DNA from: Bdellovibrionales bacterium | GTDB taxonomy: Bacteria > Bdellovibrionota > Bdellovibrionia > Bdellovibrionales > JAGQZY01 | Reading direction: 5' to 3' | Length of the DNA: 64,000 nt | Assembly (NCBI GenBank): GCA_019750295.1 | Contig: JAIEOS010000026.1 | Span: 62,001-126,000, forward strand | Shown here: one piece after another, positions 44,901-46,580 of the stretch | Position numbering within the stretch: position 1 is the first letter of the stretch | Layout of the letters: every line of letters begins with the position of its first letter | Notes under the pieces: generated by a model | Seen by the model: the letters and a program-made list of their open reading frames with translations, nothing else | Told to the model about the DNA's origin: nothing | Databases searched by the model: none | Translations under genes and position numbers: made by a program

Positions 44901-45325
44901 ATTCCTAAAATCGCACCGCAATCTCCACCGGTACCGGGATAGGATCCCCCTCTAAAAATAAAACTTTGCGCAGACAAAGATTTATCAACAATCGAGCGTG
45001 CTTCCGTGGGGCCAATATTGATGAGATACAATTCGACGTCGTAATAACCACCAACGGCAGCAATGCCAAAGTCAAAACTATCTACACGCTGAAGCACACT
45101 GCTCGTCGTCGAGAAAATAATTTTTGCAGAAACGGCTTCGTTGGGTTCGGTAACGCTCGCGACGCAAGAAGCAATAAGTGGTGAAATTAAAATGAGTTGT
45201 GAAATTTTCTTAAGAAAAGAAAATCGAGTGGCGCGAGTTACTTTGCGAGTTAACTGCGTTGATTTGTTGTAAAATCCTTTTACGATGTCACTCAATCCTA
45301 GAGTCCTCATTCCCTCTATAATCAT
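14987..45325 (-). CDS. giant lipoprotein of ~82 choice-of-anchor-D (ASH/Ig-like) repeats with C-terminal LamG domain
   Basis: One open frame codes for 10,112 residues (roughly 1 MDa). The N-terminus has a long basic leader and a hydrophobic stretch ending LISPLIASC (Cys54), a good lipobox, so I infer a lipid-anchored protein. From about residue 65 to 9440 there are, by my hand count, 82 repeats of about 114 residues. Each has the pattern YDFG...TxTxTNTGG...GLAAPF, a YPGTGGTC...C segment and a final YNNG...R...GTG. This is the choice-of-anchor-D/ASH (ASPM-SPD2-Hydin) Ig-like type. Each repeat carries two Cys about ten residues apart, a likely disulphide. Then come Ig/Fn3-like domains (about 9441-9865), with an EF-hand-like DTNNNGVLDAGE loop near 9805, and a LamG/concanavalin-like domain (about 9866-10080). 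No frameshift or stop interrupts it. A long surface adhesin is the likely role. No dedicated secretion genes adjoin it. Confidence 0.9.
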   Translation of the reverse strand: MIIEGMRTLGLSDIVKGFYNKSTQLTRKVTRATRFSFLKKISQLILISPLIASCVASVTEPNEAVSAKIIFSTTSSVLQRVDSFDFGIAAVGGYYDVELYLINIGPTEARSIVDKSLSAQSFIFRGGSYPGTGGDCGAILGINQSCKIVLRFSAATTAAVEGLITLGYEDIATGPKESSLPVKGKGGTPASLAISDGPTYNFGVVPIGDFADYTFTVTNNGEASAVNISELGLGGDFSLLGALYPGTGGTCGAQIAGGATCTIVVAFTPTNLGVQNDAISLSYFNGVNQVSALRPVQGEGVFPAILEISDMPIYSFGSIIVGQAPTHQFVVTNTGSLTATGVVMTGFSAPFAYSGGTFPGTTGTCTNTILPGASCLIEVQFTPLSAGVFVDAIDIAYNNGITLATTSRDMTGSAVLPALLDISDAPGFNYGTVAVGSINDHIFTITNNGGFGATLINGLGLAAPYDFSGGIYPGTGGTCGFSLVPGNSCIVVVRYNPLVVGATNDTLVIDYNNGIGLVNSQRNVLGTALPPAVLTVSNGPLYDYGSVAIGASLVHTFTVSNTGAVPATGLNITGMSAPFAFVGGSFPGTAGTCTTTLPAGASCTMVIAFTPIAPATSNQTLSVNYNDGAVVQAATRDVQGTGVAPAQLTISHGPTYDFGQAVIGTSVDHTFTITNIGGIDATTITGAGLAAPFIFKGGSFPGVGGNCTATLAAGANCSVVVTYSPLAITVDADTMIINYFDGANTQSVTRDVTGQGIPPGILSISDTPLYNYGTIASNSTLNHVFTITNIGGAQTSAMGESGLGLPFRFFGGTYPGTGGTCALLLAPGASCTIVVEFAPTVNGIYVDTIEMDYNDGVGPQVATRDVQGSGADPALLDISNGPIFNFGSQAIGSTTSQTLTITNNGGVAANSVSGVGLAVPFEYLGSAYPGTGGTCGASIAAATSCTIVVSFTPAGLGLVTDDVQIDYLNGVAAVSSTRTVSGTGVNPANLTLSEADPYDYASRTVGSTTPHTFTLTNTGGYSASAITEISLAAPFAFLGGTYPGTGGTCTPTLAAGASCSLVVAFAPTSTGLAAGAIQLSYSNGTTTATVTRTVQGTGLSPAVITISNGLVYDFGTQPTGITVTHAFTLSNTGGSAATSISGGGLAAPYDFSGGVFPGGGTCTATLNAGASCTVIVSYQPLAAATHADTLNINYNDGSVVQLATRDITAIAVAPATLTISATNPYNYGTQATGSSTNNTFTITNTGGFPATAISESGLAAPYGFAGGAFPGTAGTCTTTLNAAATCTIVVAFAPTVNGVANDAIQLDYNDGVNPQSVSRTVTGIGADPALLTISDGPTYPYGLVATGATLTHAFTITNTGGVPATTILVSGLAAPFDYAGGVYPGTGGTCAATLNAGSSCTINIAYSPVSTGAHADTLVIDYYDGAANANVTRDMTGTGAAPAVLSINEAPSYDYGTLATGSSLSHIFQVTNTGGVTATGMTGGAFGANFTFTGGTYPGTGGDCSTTLIAGASCNVEVSFAPITSGALSDTLTVNYNNGVIAASATRPVQGTGAAPTLLTLSHGATHNFGNIATGGTTSVFITVTNIGGVDSTAMSGSGLAAPFSFTGGAYPGTGGTCAGALPPTMTCTISVSFSPIGIGTFNDSVVVDYNNGATVVNVARPLTGNGANPALLTISHGPTYDYGNRVITSATPHTYTITNTGGVDATAMNGVNIASPFEFAGGTYPGAAGTCGATLAPAATCTVVVTFTPTVLGLQTDTLDMNYNDGAGPQNTPRPMQGTGVNPALLSINLGVTFDFGDQATGSTTSQTFIVTNTGGAPATGVTGGGLAGAYSFAGGSYPGTGGTCTAIIADGSNCNIVVNFSPVVTGIQNDDIELTYNDGALVQVATRGVTGNAVNPALLTISDGPSYDFGSLPQGSVTNRIFIVSNSGGIAATLMAGTGLAAPFTFTGGAYPGTGGNCGPTLAVGASCNIEITYAPLALGLATDNIEINYNDGALPQTSTRTVTGTGVPPAVLTITDGPSYDYGIQATTSNTDHTFTVTNTGGFIASSITGTGLAAPFSFAGGSYPGAGGTCAANLAPAATCTIVVRFSPTVNGAFLDTIQIDYNNGFTTQSSLRDVVGTGASPALLTINGGVAYDYGTLATGATAPSTYTVSNTGGVPATGIAEVGIAAPFAYVGGAYPGTGGTCTATLNQGSSCTLIIAFSPTLTGLQTDTIQINYNNGATGVNSTLNIQGTGASPALITLTETDPYDYGNLANGAFADHTFTLTNTGGVPATALAGTGLAAPFTFAGGAYPGGGTCVATLAPAATCTIIVRFAPTVTGTYNDGIDINYNNGVNAQTSTRLITGSGSAPALLTISDGPTYNFGLIANGGTISHAFTVSNSGAFSATAILETGLAAPFAFLGGVYPGTGGNCGATLGAGASCLIVVEFAPSGLGPFNDTINLSYNNGAVTTAALRDIQGTAGAPANITISNGPTFDFGIKATGSTTDQTLTLNNTGAVSATTITGTGLAAPFFYKNGSYPGTGGTCGVTLAAAASCTVVVTYEPTTVAVHNDIVDINYNNGAANVVSNRPLTGTGANPALLTIDSGPTYDYGSVTVGATAVRTFNVNNSGGVAATTFGDNAGLALPFRYLGGAYPGTGGTCTTSLNAGATCSVRVEFVPTVTGAPSDTLELTYFDGAATQITSRPIQGTALGPAVIVIAGVDPYAFGTVPTGSVNNTTFSLTNTGGTIATSMGGTGLAFPFNFLGGGYPGTAGTCTTTLAVGASCTIVVSYSPSVPNPADADTVVINYNDGAAAQSISRNLTGTAVTPALLTISETNPYNFGTLALGSSVNHTFTITNTGGFPASSILESGLAAPFTYFGGTYPGTGGNCTATLAGGANCTIVVQYAPSLVGVQNDTIDFAYNDGVNAQNVTRTVQGTGANPALLTISETDPYDYGLRAIGSSTPHSFTVTNTGGFTASAMSEIGIALPFRYVGGTYPGTGGNCAATLTPTSSCTINIEFAPTGSGVASDTIDISYNNGATVTNVTRQIQGTGAAPALLTITDTDPYDFGNITVGATATRTFTITNTGAIVASAVGGSGLAAPFTFLGGTFPGTGGTCTATINAGANCTVVVQFAPTAPVASNDTMDINYNNGVNAQTSSRQVIGTGISPALLTIDSGPTFNYGLIADGGVLNHTFNITNSGASTATGISETGLAAPFAFFGGGYPGTGGTCGASIAAGSTCTVVIRYAPVGVAVHSDTINFVYNNGAAVTAATRDVQGTSGAPALLTIDSGPTYNYNTQATGSSTPRTFTISNSGAVSATGVTDAGGLASPFTYVGGAYPGTGGTCGATILTGASCTIIVAFEPVGVGAFNDSIDINYNNGASAQSTNRAVTGTGANPALLAIDGGPTYNFGNVTVGSFADHMFTVNNTGGVAATLISETGLAAPFAFVGGSFPGTGGTCTASLSAAGSCTLNIRYAPVASGVANDTINLAYYNGTATVAATRDITGAGLNVATISISALDPYDFGTQPTGSITNATFTLTNGGGSPATAIVGLGLAAPYSYLGGAYPGTGGTCTTTLNAGANCTIVVSYAPVAPSTPTHLDSIQIDYNDGVNAQSTLRQLTAVAVAPALLTISDSNPYNFGTLATGSSATHTFTITNTGGFQATAVNETGLAAPFTFVGGSYPGTAGTCTNVLNAGANCTIVVQYAPSLVSPLDTDTINMAYNDGVNAQASTRTVQGVAVTPANITISNADPYDYGTVATGASAPHTFTLTNTGGFQASALLETGLAAPFAFVGGAFPGTGGTCTVTLAASASCTLVVAFSPTGTGVASDTMVISYNNGAGTVTSNRQVQGTGAAPALITISNTDPYDFTNITVGATSTHTFTLNNTGAVAATAVGGSGLASPFTFLGGAFPGTGGTCTATINAGASCTVVVEFAPIAPVASNDVMDINYNDGATTQTSSRQVIGTGISPALLTIDSGPTYNYGLIADGGVADHTFTVTNSGASIATGISETGLAAPFAFLGGGYPGTGGTCGITIAAGASCTLVIRYAPVGVGVNGDVINLAYNNGAAPAAATRAVQGTAGAPALLTIDSGPTYNYGTQATGSSTTRTFTITNSGAVSATAVADAGTLSPPYVYVGGAYPGTAGTCGATIATGASCTIVVAFEPTGLGVAAETIEINYNNGASAQQTTRPITGTGANPALLAIDSGPTYNYGPVTVGATADHTFVVTNTGGVSATVMSETGIAAPFAYVGGTYPGTGGTCGTTLSAGGSCNLVIRYAPTASGVANDTISLNYYNGAGTVATTRDVTGSGLLPAVITISELDPYNFGTRPTGSVNIYTFTLTNGGGSPATSIVGGGLAAPYSFVGGAYPGTAGTCTPTLAAGANCTIVVQYAPAAPSSPTHDDTIQIDYNDGVNSQSSLRQLTATAVAPAFLTISESNPYNFGTLAVGATATHTFTITNTGGFQATAVAETGLATPFGYVGGTYPGTAGTCTNTLNPAASCTIVVAYAPGLVSPLDTDTINFAYNDGVNAQNATRTVQGIAVTPSLITISETDPYDYGTVASGASLNHTFTLTNSGGFTASVISETGLAAPFAFAGGAFPGTGGTCTATLGPAAVCNIVVAFSPVSTGVLADTINISYNNGVTAVSSTRQVQGTGAAPALITISDTDPYDFTNVTVGATSTHTFTLNNTGAVPATAVGGSGLAAPFTFLGGAYPGTGGTCTGTINAGASCTVVVEFAPTASVASNDTMDINYNNGATTQTSSRQVTGTGISPALLTIDSGPTFNYGLIADGGVLDHTFSVTNSGASIATGISETGLAAPFAFLGGGYPGTGGTCGATIAAGATCTLVIRYAPVGVAVHADTINLAYNNGAAPAAAIRAVQGTAGAPALLTIDGGPTYNYGTQATGSSTSHTFTITNSGAVSATAVVDAGGLAVPFVYVGGGYPGTGGTCGTIITTGASCTIVVAFEPTGVGVAPETIEINYNNGASAQLATRPITGTGANPALLAIDSGPTHNFGPVTVGATADHTFVVTNSGGVAATVMAESGIAAPFSYVGGSYPGTGGTCGTTLSAGGTCNLVIRYAPTASGVANDTINLAYYNGAGTVAATRDITGSGLLPAVINISELDPYNFGTRPTGSVNIYTFTLTNGGGSPATSLVGGGLAAPYSFVGGAYPGTAGTCTTTLAAGANCTIVVQYAPAAPSSPTHDDTIQIDYNDGVNSQSSLRQLTATAVAPAFLTISDSNPYNFGTLAVGSTATHTFTITNTGSFQATAVAETGLATPFVYVGGSYPGTAGTCTNTLNPAASCTIVVAYAPGLVSPLDTDTINFAYNDGVNAQNATRTVQGIAVTPSLITISEADPYNYGTVASGATLNHTFTLTNSGGFTASAISETGLAAPFAFAGGTFPGTGGTCTATLGPAAVCNIVVAFSPVSTGVLADTINISYNNGVTTVNSTRQVQGTGAAPALITISDTDPYDFTNVTVGATSTHTFTLNNTGAVPATAVGGSGLAAPFTFLGGAYPGTGGTCTGTINAGASCTVVVEFAPTASVASNDTMDINYNNGVTTQTSSRQVTGTGISPALLTIDSGPTYNYGLIADGGVLDHTFTVTNSGASIATGISETGLAAPFGFLGGGYPGTGGTCGATIAAGASCTLVIRYAPVGVAVHADTINLAYNNGAAPAAAVRDVQGTSGAPALLTISDAATYNYGTQATGSSTSHTFTITNSGAVSATGVADAGTLSLPYVYVGGSFPGAGGNCGAIIASGATCNIVIAFEPTGVGAAAETIEINYNNGATTQQTTRPVTGTGANPALLTISDSPTYNYGTATTGAFVDHTFSVTNTGGVAATLMSETGLGAPYSFVGGAYPGTGGTCGPTLSASSSCNLVIRFAPTASGVANDTINLAYYNGAATVAATRDVTGAGTLPAVITISALDPYDFGTRPTGSVTNVSFTLTNTGGSTATALVGGGVAAPYSYLGGSYPGTGGTCTTTLTAGANCTIFVSYAPAAPSAPNHTSTIQIDYNDGVNAQSSLRQLTGIAVAPALLTISESNPYDFGTLAVGASASHLFTVTNTGSFQASAIAETGLASPFVFVGGSYPGTGGTCTNTLNPAATCTIAVAYAPGGVSPLDTDTINMAYNDGVNAQAATRTVQGIAVTPANITITESDPYNFGTLASGGSNSHTFTLTNTGGFGASVINETGLAAPFAFLGGAFPGTGGTCTATLGPAAACTVVIAFSPIATGVQSDTMVFSYNNGVTTVSSSRQVTGTGAAPALITISELDPYDYSNVTVGAVSNHIFTLTNTGAVNATVVGGSGLVAPFTFLGGAFPGTGGTCTATIVAGANCTVVVSYAPTATVTSNDTIEINYYNGAASQTSSRQVTGTGIAPALITISETNPYDYGLIANGGTLSHLFTLTNSGASNATTISETGLTLPFRFLGGGFPGTGGNCGTTLAAGATCNIVIEFAPSMVGSFPDTINFSYNNGAATVAATRDIQGTAGAPAALAIDSGPTYDYGVRATGSTIDRIFNITNSGAVSAISVTDSGGLALPFLYKGGSYPGVGGTCGATIAAAATCTIVVSYEPASIGAHADTIQINFNDGATTQNTQRNIQGTGAAPAVLALSATNPYDYGSNAIGSSTSHTFTLSNTGGVAATAILENGIGAPFVYVGGTYPGAGGTCTTTLSAGGSCTLIIAFEPTGTGLLTDVINVSYNDGAIVQTATRNIQGTGVAPALLTISEVSPYSYGTRPTGSTTSHTFVVTNSGGITATAMAGLGVNAPYGFLGGAYPGTGGNCGLTLAAGANCNIVVAYMPSVASPADNDTIQIDYNNGVVAQSALRDVTGIAVTPGVLTISETDPYNYGTFAIGATVNHTFTITNTGNFQVSAMTENGLAVPYIYFGGVYPGTGGTCSTTLNPGVSCTIVVQYSPNATGLQTDTINFSYNDGVNPQNVSRQVQGTGANPAVLTISEVNPYDFGTVAIGGNLTHFFTVSNTGGFTATAIAEVGIAAPFGYVGGSYPGTGGTCAASLAPSTSCTVNLEFAPSGTGLVSDTITFNYNDGATTQSVNRQIQGTGTASALIVISEVDPYSFGSRTIGTSTTHVFTLVNTGGVPATAVSGGGLVAPFNYLGGAYPGTGGNCNNFLGVGSSCQIVVEFAPIGAGLASDAIQIDYNNGAAVAQSNRIVQGTGLTPSLLTISETDPYDYGVIANNGFRSHVFTINNAGGSAATGILEIGIGMPFRFLGGGYPGTGGTCATTLGAAASCTIVVEFAPTVLGAYNDTISLQYNNGIGVTTVNRDIQGTSGAPAALLISDGPTFDYGTRATGSSLDKVFTISNTGAVAATSIVDAGTMASPFVFKGGTYPGVGGTCTASLGAGSNCTIVVSFEPVINGLQSDDIELNFNNGSITTNSQRAVQGRGAAPAVLNISDADPYSFGTIPTGAVATHTFTVTNGGSVTATLMSEVGLGAPFAFVGGTYPGTGGTCSTALSPAGSCTLVVAYAPISPGLSSDTLTMSYFNGVSTQNSNRQVQGNAVSPANLTITETNPYSFGTIASGATRTHTFTISNTGGFPAASVSGLGLASPFSFLGGTYPGTGGNCTNTINAGANCSIVIEYAPVAVAVSNDTIQIDYNNGVVLQSALRDVTGTSVSPANITISETDPYNYGTLPAGATAVHTFVLTNTGTFQATALTEIGIGAPYRYLGGTYPGTGGNCTVSLNGGATCNIVVEYAPTIPGADNDTIVFNYNNGINVVASTRTVQGTAVSPANLTISETDPYNYGTYAVGSNVDYIFTVSNAGGFIATSMVEVGLGAPFTFTGGTYPGTAGTCAATLAAGANCTIQVRFSPSSTGLSTDTIQMAYNNGVSAQISSRQVQGLGAAPALVTISEVDPYDYGGVTVGATANRTFTLSNTGGVSANTMSGSGLAAPFFFLGGSYPGTGGTCGGTLGAGSSCTIVVQYAPIGTGAASDTIDINYNNGASGQTSSRQVTGTGISPALLTIDNGPTYNFGLIANGGSRSQSFIISNSGASTATAMLEVGLALPFRFLGGSFPGTGGNCGTTLSPASSCNIVVEFAPAGVGPFSDTIDISYNNGAVPANALRAVQGTAGAPATLVISDGPTFDYGTRAAGSSLDKTFTIDNTGAVTASAIVNAGTMNAPFVFKGGSYPGVGGTCGGSLNAGANCTIVVSFEPVINGLQTDDIELNFNNGAILTNTTRAVQGTGANPALLTISETNPYDFGSIAMGSSATHTFTVTNSGGVSASAMSEVGLGAPFGFLGGSYPGTGGTCAGILSAGGSCTLVVRYAPLATGLQSSTITVSYFNGAATQNANRQVQGTGVAPALLTISEINPYSFGNLVPVGATRTHIFTVTNSGGVTASAVSGAGLLAPFSFVGGTFPGAGGNCGTTITAGANCLIAVQYNPTVTSPGDNDTIEISYNNGVTTQTATRDVTGIAVSPAVITISETDPYNFGSTPAGNNIDYTFTLSNTGAVTATSLSETGLAAPFSFLGGAFPGTGGSCLTTLNAGANCTIVLRFNPSLAGSYNDTINMSYNNGVGVVSSTRQIEGTGVSPALLSISEVDPYNFGTVAVGASVIYTFTITNTGGFTASGISETGIAAPFTYVGGAYPGTGGNCSTTLTPASSCTIVLRFAPSTTGLAPDSIDFNYFNGSSVVVSSRSIQGTGASPALITISETNPYDYGNITNGGSQQHSFTVTNTGGVPATAMGGSGLAAPFTYFGGSYPGTGGTCTNSLNPGSSCSVVVNFAPTSTGIMSSTINIDYFNGVISQTSSRNVQGTGIAPALITISGADPYDYGLIANNGLRSQTFTLTNAGASNATAIVEVGLAAPYSFLGGGYPGTGGNCGASLAPAATCNIVIAYNPTVLGVSADTISMQYFNGAVTTTSNRNVQGTSGTAATLTFAGVSPFNFGTQATGSSTDTTFTITNNGAVTATGIGDSGNLNAPFIFKGGGGYPGVGGTCGATLASAASCTVVVTFSPTSNGLQTDAVDLNFNNGAILTNSTHPVQGTGASPASLSISEINPFTYPSTTVGSTASHIFTVTNTGGVSATTISEVGLNVPFRFRGGTYPGTSGTCAATITSGASCDLDVEFAPISSGLVNDSIDLSYFNGQSVANSQRAIQGTGLSVATLAISDTDPYNFGTVATGGLATHIFTITNSGGSAATSVAEVGLGAPFVYTGGAFPGTGGNCGTSIPASSSCNIEVAFNPGLVGLQSDTINVTYNNGFTGVFTTRQVQGVGAAPALLDISNGPLYDYGTLAVGAVATQTFTITNNGGVTATGISDGLGLAAPYSFLGGTFPGTGGSCLSTLAPAASCTMVVRYAPGGVATHNDTVLVNYNNGVSAQVSSRNITGAGANPALITISGAATYDWETLLNGSNQTVSFTINNIGGVAATSLNGTGLAAPYSFPGGYPGTGGDCGISLAPASSCTVFVRFSPSVSNTHIDTVEIDYNNGVSAQQTTRPMTGRSYSDVMALTLSSPSSSPGADATPSIQVNGVIPGLRIFLYSDAACTSQVGFDDTVASSIVVTSSALAEAAYTFKTRARDFYGNLTPCSTSSVSYTLDTTAPAPGTWFWGMTSPNDGTESTDVTPQISVTGIIGENGTIVQLYQDNLCTQAVGAPQVISGGGATFSLTYVTGGADDGNKTYYAMATDLGSNQNTCAAGNTNMNYFLDTVSPNNASSFAVASGWSQNASNSPALTWAAVTDPLPSSGVNRIEVGLSNTVAGGNQVAGWFSLANNITTYTFTGLASLTECTDYYPSIRIFDDVGNVSAVVVSSPYKVDTINPPNITITSILNDNDEDNSPTITWSVSNDNCGSGFVDYRVAISYDTNNNGVLDAGELGNTVPYSNVGNVTTDSRAGLTLTGVNGYFTSVFATDRSGRTSARTDTVKWYTYRGVQLDGTNEYLTLSDTWYNGDFTICMWIRPASVAGQTLMSMSNFDKYFYLSFDNNEMDWKWEDSADADFVMDGAPTFTVGTTYQVCVGGDHNISAGGAVTSRSWRNGAQISQTTVAPATTVGPAATFNTLTLGNEPAPAFQSADGDKTLPYNGVMDNVMIWRFFLPTNAITQLYATGLGFDPTTAFSNYLAAHVTALRHYFEMGDDPADKIDAPGAIINDVQNNEDLIPVNFEPGDFGQGAG
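17001..45130 (-). repeat. coding tandem array, 342-bp unit, about 82 copies
   Basis: The array is visible from the regular return of the antisense of YPGTGGTC about every 342 bases across 28 kb. Counting these signatures gave 82; 82 times 114 residues equals the measured span. Outer units (both ends) are the most diverged, central ones the most alike. A second period of seven units is described in the findings. Confidence 0.88.
26607..33807 (-). repeat. three near-identical 2.4-kb blocks inside the giant gene
   Basis: Repeats 34-40, 41-47 and 48-54 form three successive blocks of seven units. Matching points such as the codons for SPALLTIDSGP lie near 33465, 31065 and 28665, exactly about 2,400 bases apart. 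Translated, long runs differ at only a few positions between blocks, unlike the rest of the array. Boundaries are given to the nearest unit, because a block edge in a periodic array is arbitrary. Confidence 0.8.
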
Positions 45326-45721
45326 AGAGCTCTTCTTGGCGCGATGTAACCATCTAGTTTATTTACAGTTCCAAAGTTCTGTCGGAATTCCAACACCACT
45401 AACAACTAGCTTTTCGACATTCTTTCCATAAAAATGAAGTGATTCTCACAACATTATCAAATAGGGACATTAATCCTGGTCGAGTCTGTAAGACATGTCT
45501 CATCGTCAAAGTTATAACGAATATAGTGGCAGAGCGTTCTCAAAATGAAACCGCCGGATTTTGTAAAACTGATTTACAACTCAAGAAATTTCGCAGGCCT
45601 TTTGTAATACATGCGACCTGACGAAGCGATGACTCATTTCAGGACTAGAAATAAGACGAGGAAATTAAGTTCCACTTCTGCACTCCGAAAGTACTGGGGT
45701 ATCCAAATACAGGAGTGTTGT
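45326..45721. other. divergent intergenic region, no gene seen
   Basis: This 396-base stretch separates the giant gene (leftward) from the small lipoprotein gene (rightward) and must hold both promoters. AAGAAGAG lies before the giant gene's ATG and CAGGAG before the other start. No convincing promoter pair, operator palindrome or RNA gene was recognised. Confidence 0.5.
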
Positions 45722-45868
45722 ATGAGAAAATTTTTGATCACGTCGATTATCTCTAGTTCTTGCTTGATGGTCATCTTGGGATACCAGAACTGCACAAAAA
45801 AGTCTCCAGAGCATCACTCGGTTATGCCAAAGACGGCAGCGCTCGAACTCCAGTTCCGCAATTTCTAA
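45722..45868 (+). CDS. short lipoprotein with QNC lipobox
   Basis: The start at 45722 follows CAGGAG by six bases and encodes 48 residues. The N-terminus MRKFLITSIISSSCLMVILG is a signal peptide followed by YQNCTKK, so Cys23 would be lipidated after Asn, a non-standard residue at -1. The mature peptide has only about 26 residues. It may be a true short lipoprotein or the surviving head of a longer one, since the next 170 bases are noncoding and contain degenerate direct repeats. A longer upstream frame from 45611 lacks sense as a signal peptide. Function unknown. Confidence 0.55.
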   Translation: MRKFLITSIISSSCLMVILGYQNCTKKSPEHHSVMPKTAALELQFRNF

Positions 45869-45873
45869 TCTCA

Positions 45874-45898
45874 TCGCAGACCGAAATAAAGTCTGCGA
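45874..45898 (+). terminator. hairpin after the short lipoprotein gene
   Basis: TCGCAGAC and GTCTGCGA form a perfect 8-bp stem with a nine-base loop, starting six bases after the stop codon. There is no T run after it, so it may be a 3'-end stabiliser rather than an intrinsic terminator. Confidence 0.4.
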
Positions 45899-46039
45899 CA
45901 GATTTCAAGTCCCCGTCCTCCCGAGCGAACGCGAAGGATCTCACGAATCGTCGTCCTGTGCGAACGCACAGATCCCACGAGCAATTCCCTCCGAAAATTC
46001 TCATTTGAATCCCTAAAAAATAAAAGGTAGCCTGTCCGC

Positions 46040-46456
46040 ATGAAGCTCGACGACAATTTTAAGTACGCTCTTTTTAACGAATCCGAGTTTAAAGCCATTC
46101 GCTCGAGAGGCCCCGGCGGTCAGAACGTCAACAAAGTCTCCTCTGCCGCTCTGATGACATGGAAATACCTGCACTCATCATTAATTACCGACGAACAGAA
46201 AAAACTGGTGCGTGAAAAACTCAAAAATTTTATCAACGCCGAAGACGAAATTTATTTAAGAAGTGATGAATTTCGAGATCTCGAGCAAAACAAAACTCGC
46301 TGTATCGAAAAACTCAAAATTCTCCTCGAAAAAGCGTTCCATAAGGACAAGCCTCGTCGCCCCACAAAACCCAGCTACTCGTCTAAGCAAAAAAAATTAG
46401 ACTCCAAAGCCCGCCGAGGCGTCGCCAAAAAAAACCGCCAAAAAGTCTCCTGGTAA
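46040..46456 (+). CDS. arfB: ArfB-type peptidyl-tRNA hydrolase (ribosome rescue)
   Basis: The protein has 138 residues, the usual size of ArfB/YaeJ. The catalytic GGQ lies at residues 26-28 in the context RSRGPGGQNVNKVSS, which is that of the class I release-factor core. There is no codon-recognition domain. The C-terminal third is strongly basic (KPRRPTKPSYSSKQKKLDSK), the tail that in ArfB enters the empty mRNA channel of stalled ribosomes. It therefore releases the nascent chain from non-stop ribosomes. The gene stands alone, facing mgtE, with a REP pair between the two. Only a weak AAGGTAG Shine-Dalgarno site precedes it. Confidence 0.93.
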   Translation: MKLDDNFKYALFNESEFKAIRSRGPGGQNVNKVSSAALMTWKYLHSSLITDEQKKLVREKLKNFINAEDEIYLRSDEFRDLEQNKTRCIEKLKILLEKAFHKDKPRRPTKPSYSSKQKKLDSKARRGVAKKNRQKVSW

Positions 46457-46457
46457 A

Positions 46458-46577
46458 TCCGGCCGGTACGCCGATACTTTTTGAGAACCGGCGCGTAAAT
46501 TCGAATCAACTGGAATAGATTTGATTCAAGCAACTCTGACGCAGAGGTTCTCAAAAAGTATCGGCGTACCGACCGGA
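46458..46577. repeat. inverted REP pair (copy 2) between convergent genes
   Basis: Positions 46458-46488 and 46547-46577 are inverted copies of the 31-base REP core with one mismatch, separated by 58 bases. Both contain GTTCTCAAAAAGTATCGGCG or its complement. The left copy begins two bases after the arfB stop and the right copy ends three bases before the mgtE stop, so the element fills the whole gap and can act as a hairpin for both transcripts. Confidence 0.9.
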
Positions 46578-46580
46578 CAA

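Noticed and set aside
17001-45130. CRISPR-like array or noncoding satellite
   Set aside because: The 342-base period keeps the frame and protein motifs with synonymous variation, so it is coding.
15119-45184. Many plus-strand open frames of 60-170 codons, some with repeated PPVPG motifs
   Set aside because: They are antisense to the repeat array; the PPVPG run is only the complement of the YPGTGG codons. They have no start signals and recur with the repeat period.
14987-45325. The giant frame as an assembly artefact or several genes
   Set aside because: It has a signal at one end only, no internal stop or frameshift, a distinct C-terminal domain, and graded divergence between units. The copy number of the near-identical blocks could still be misassembled.
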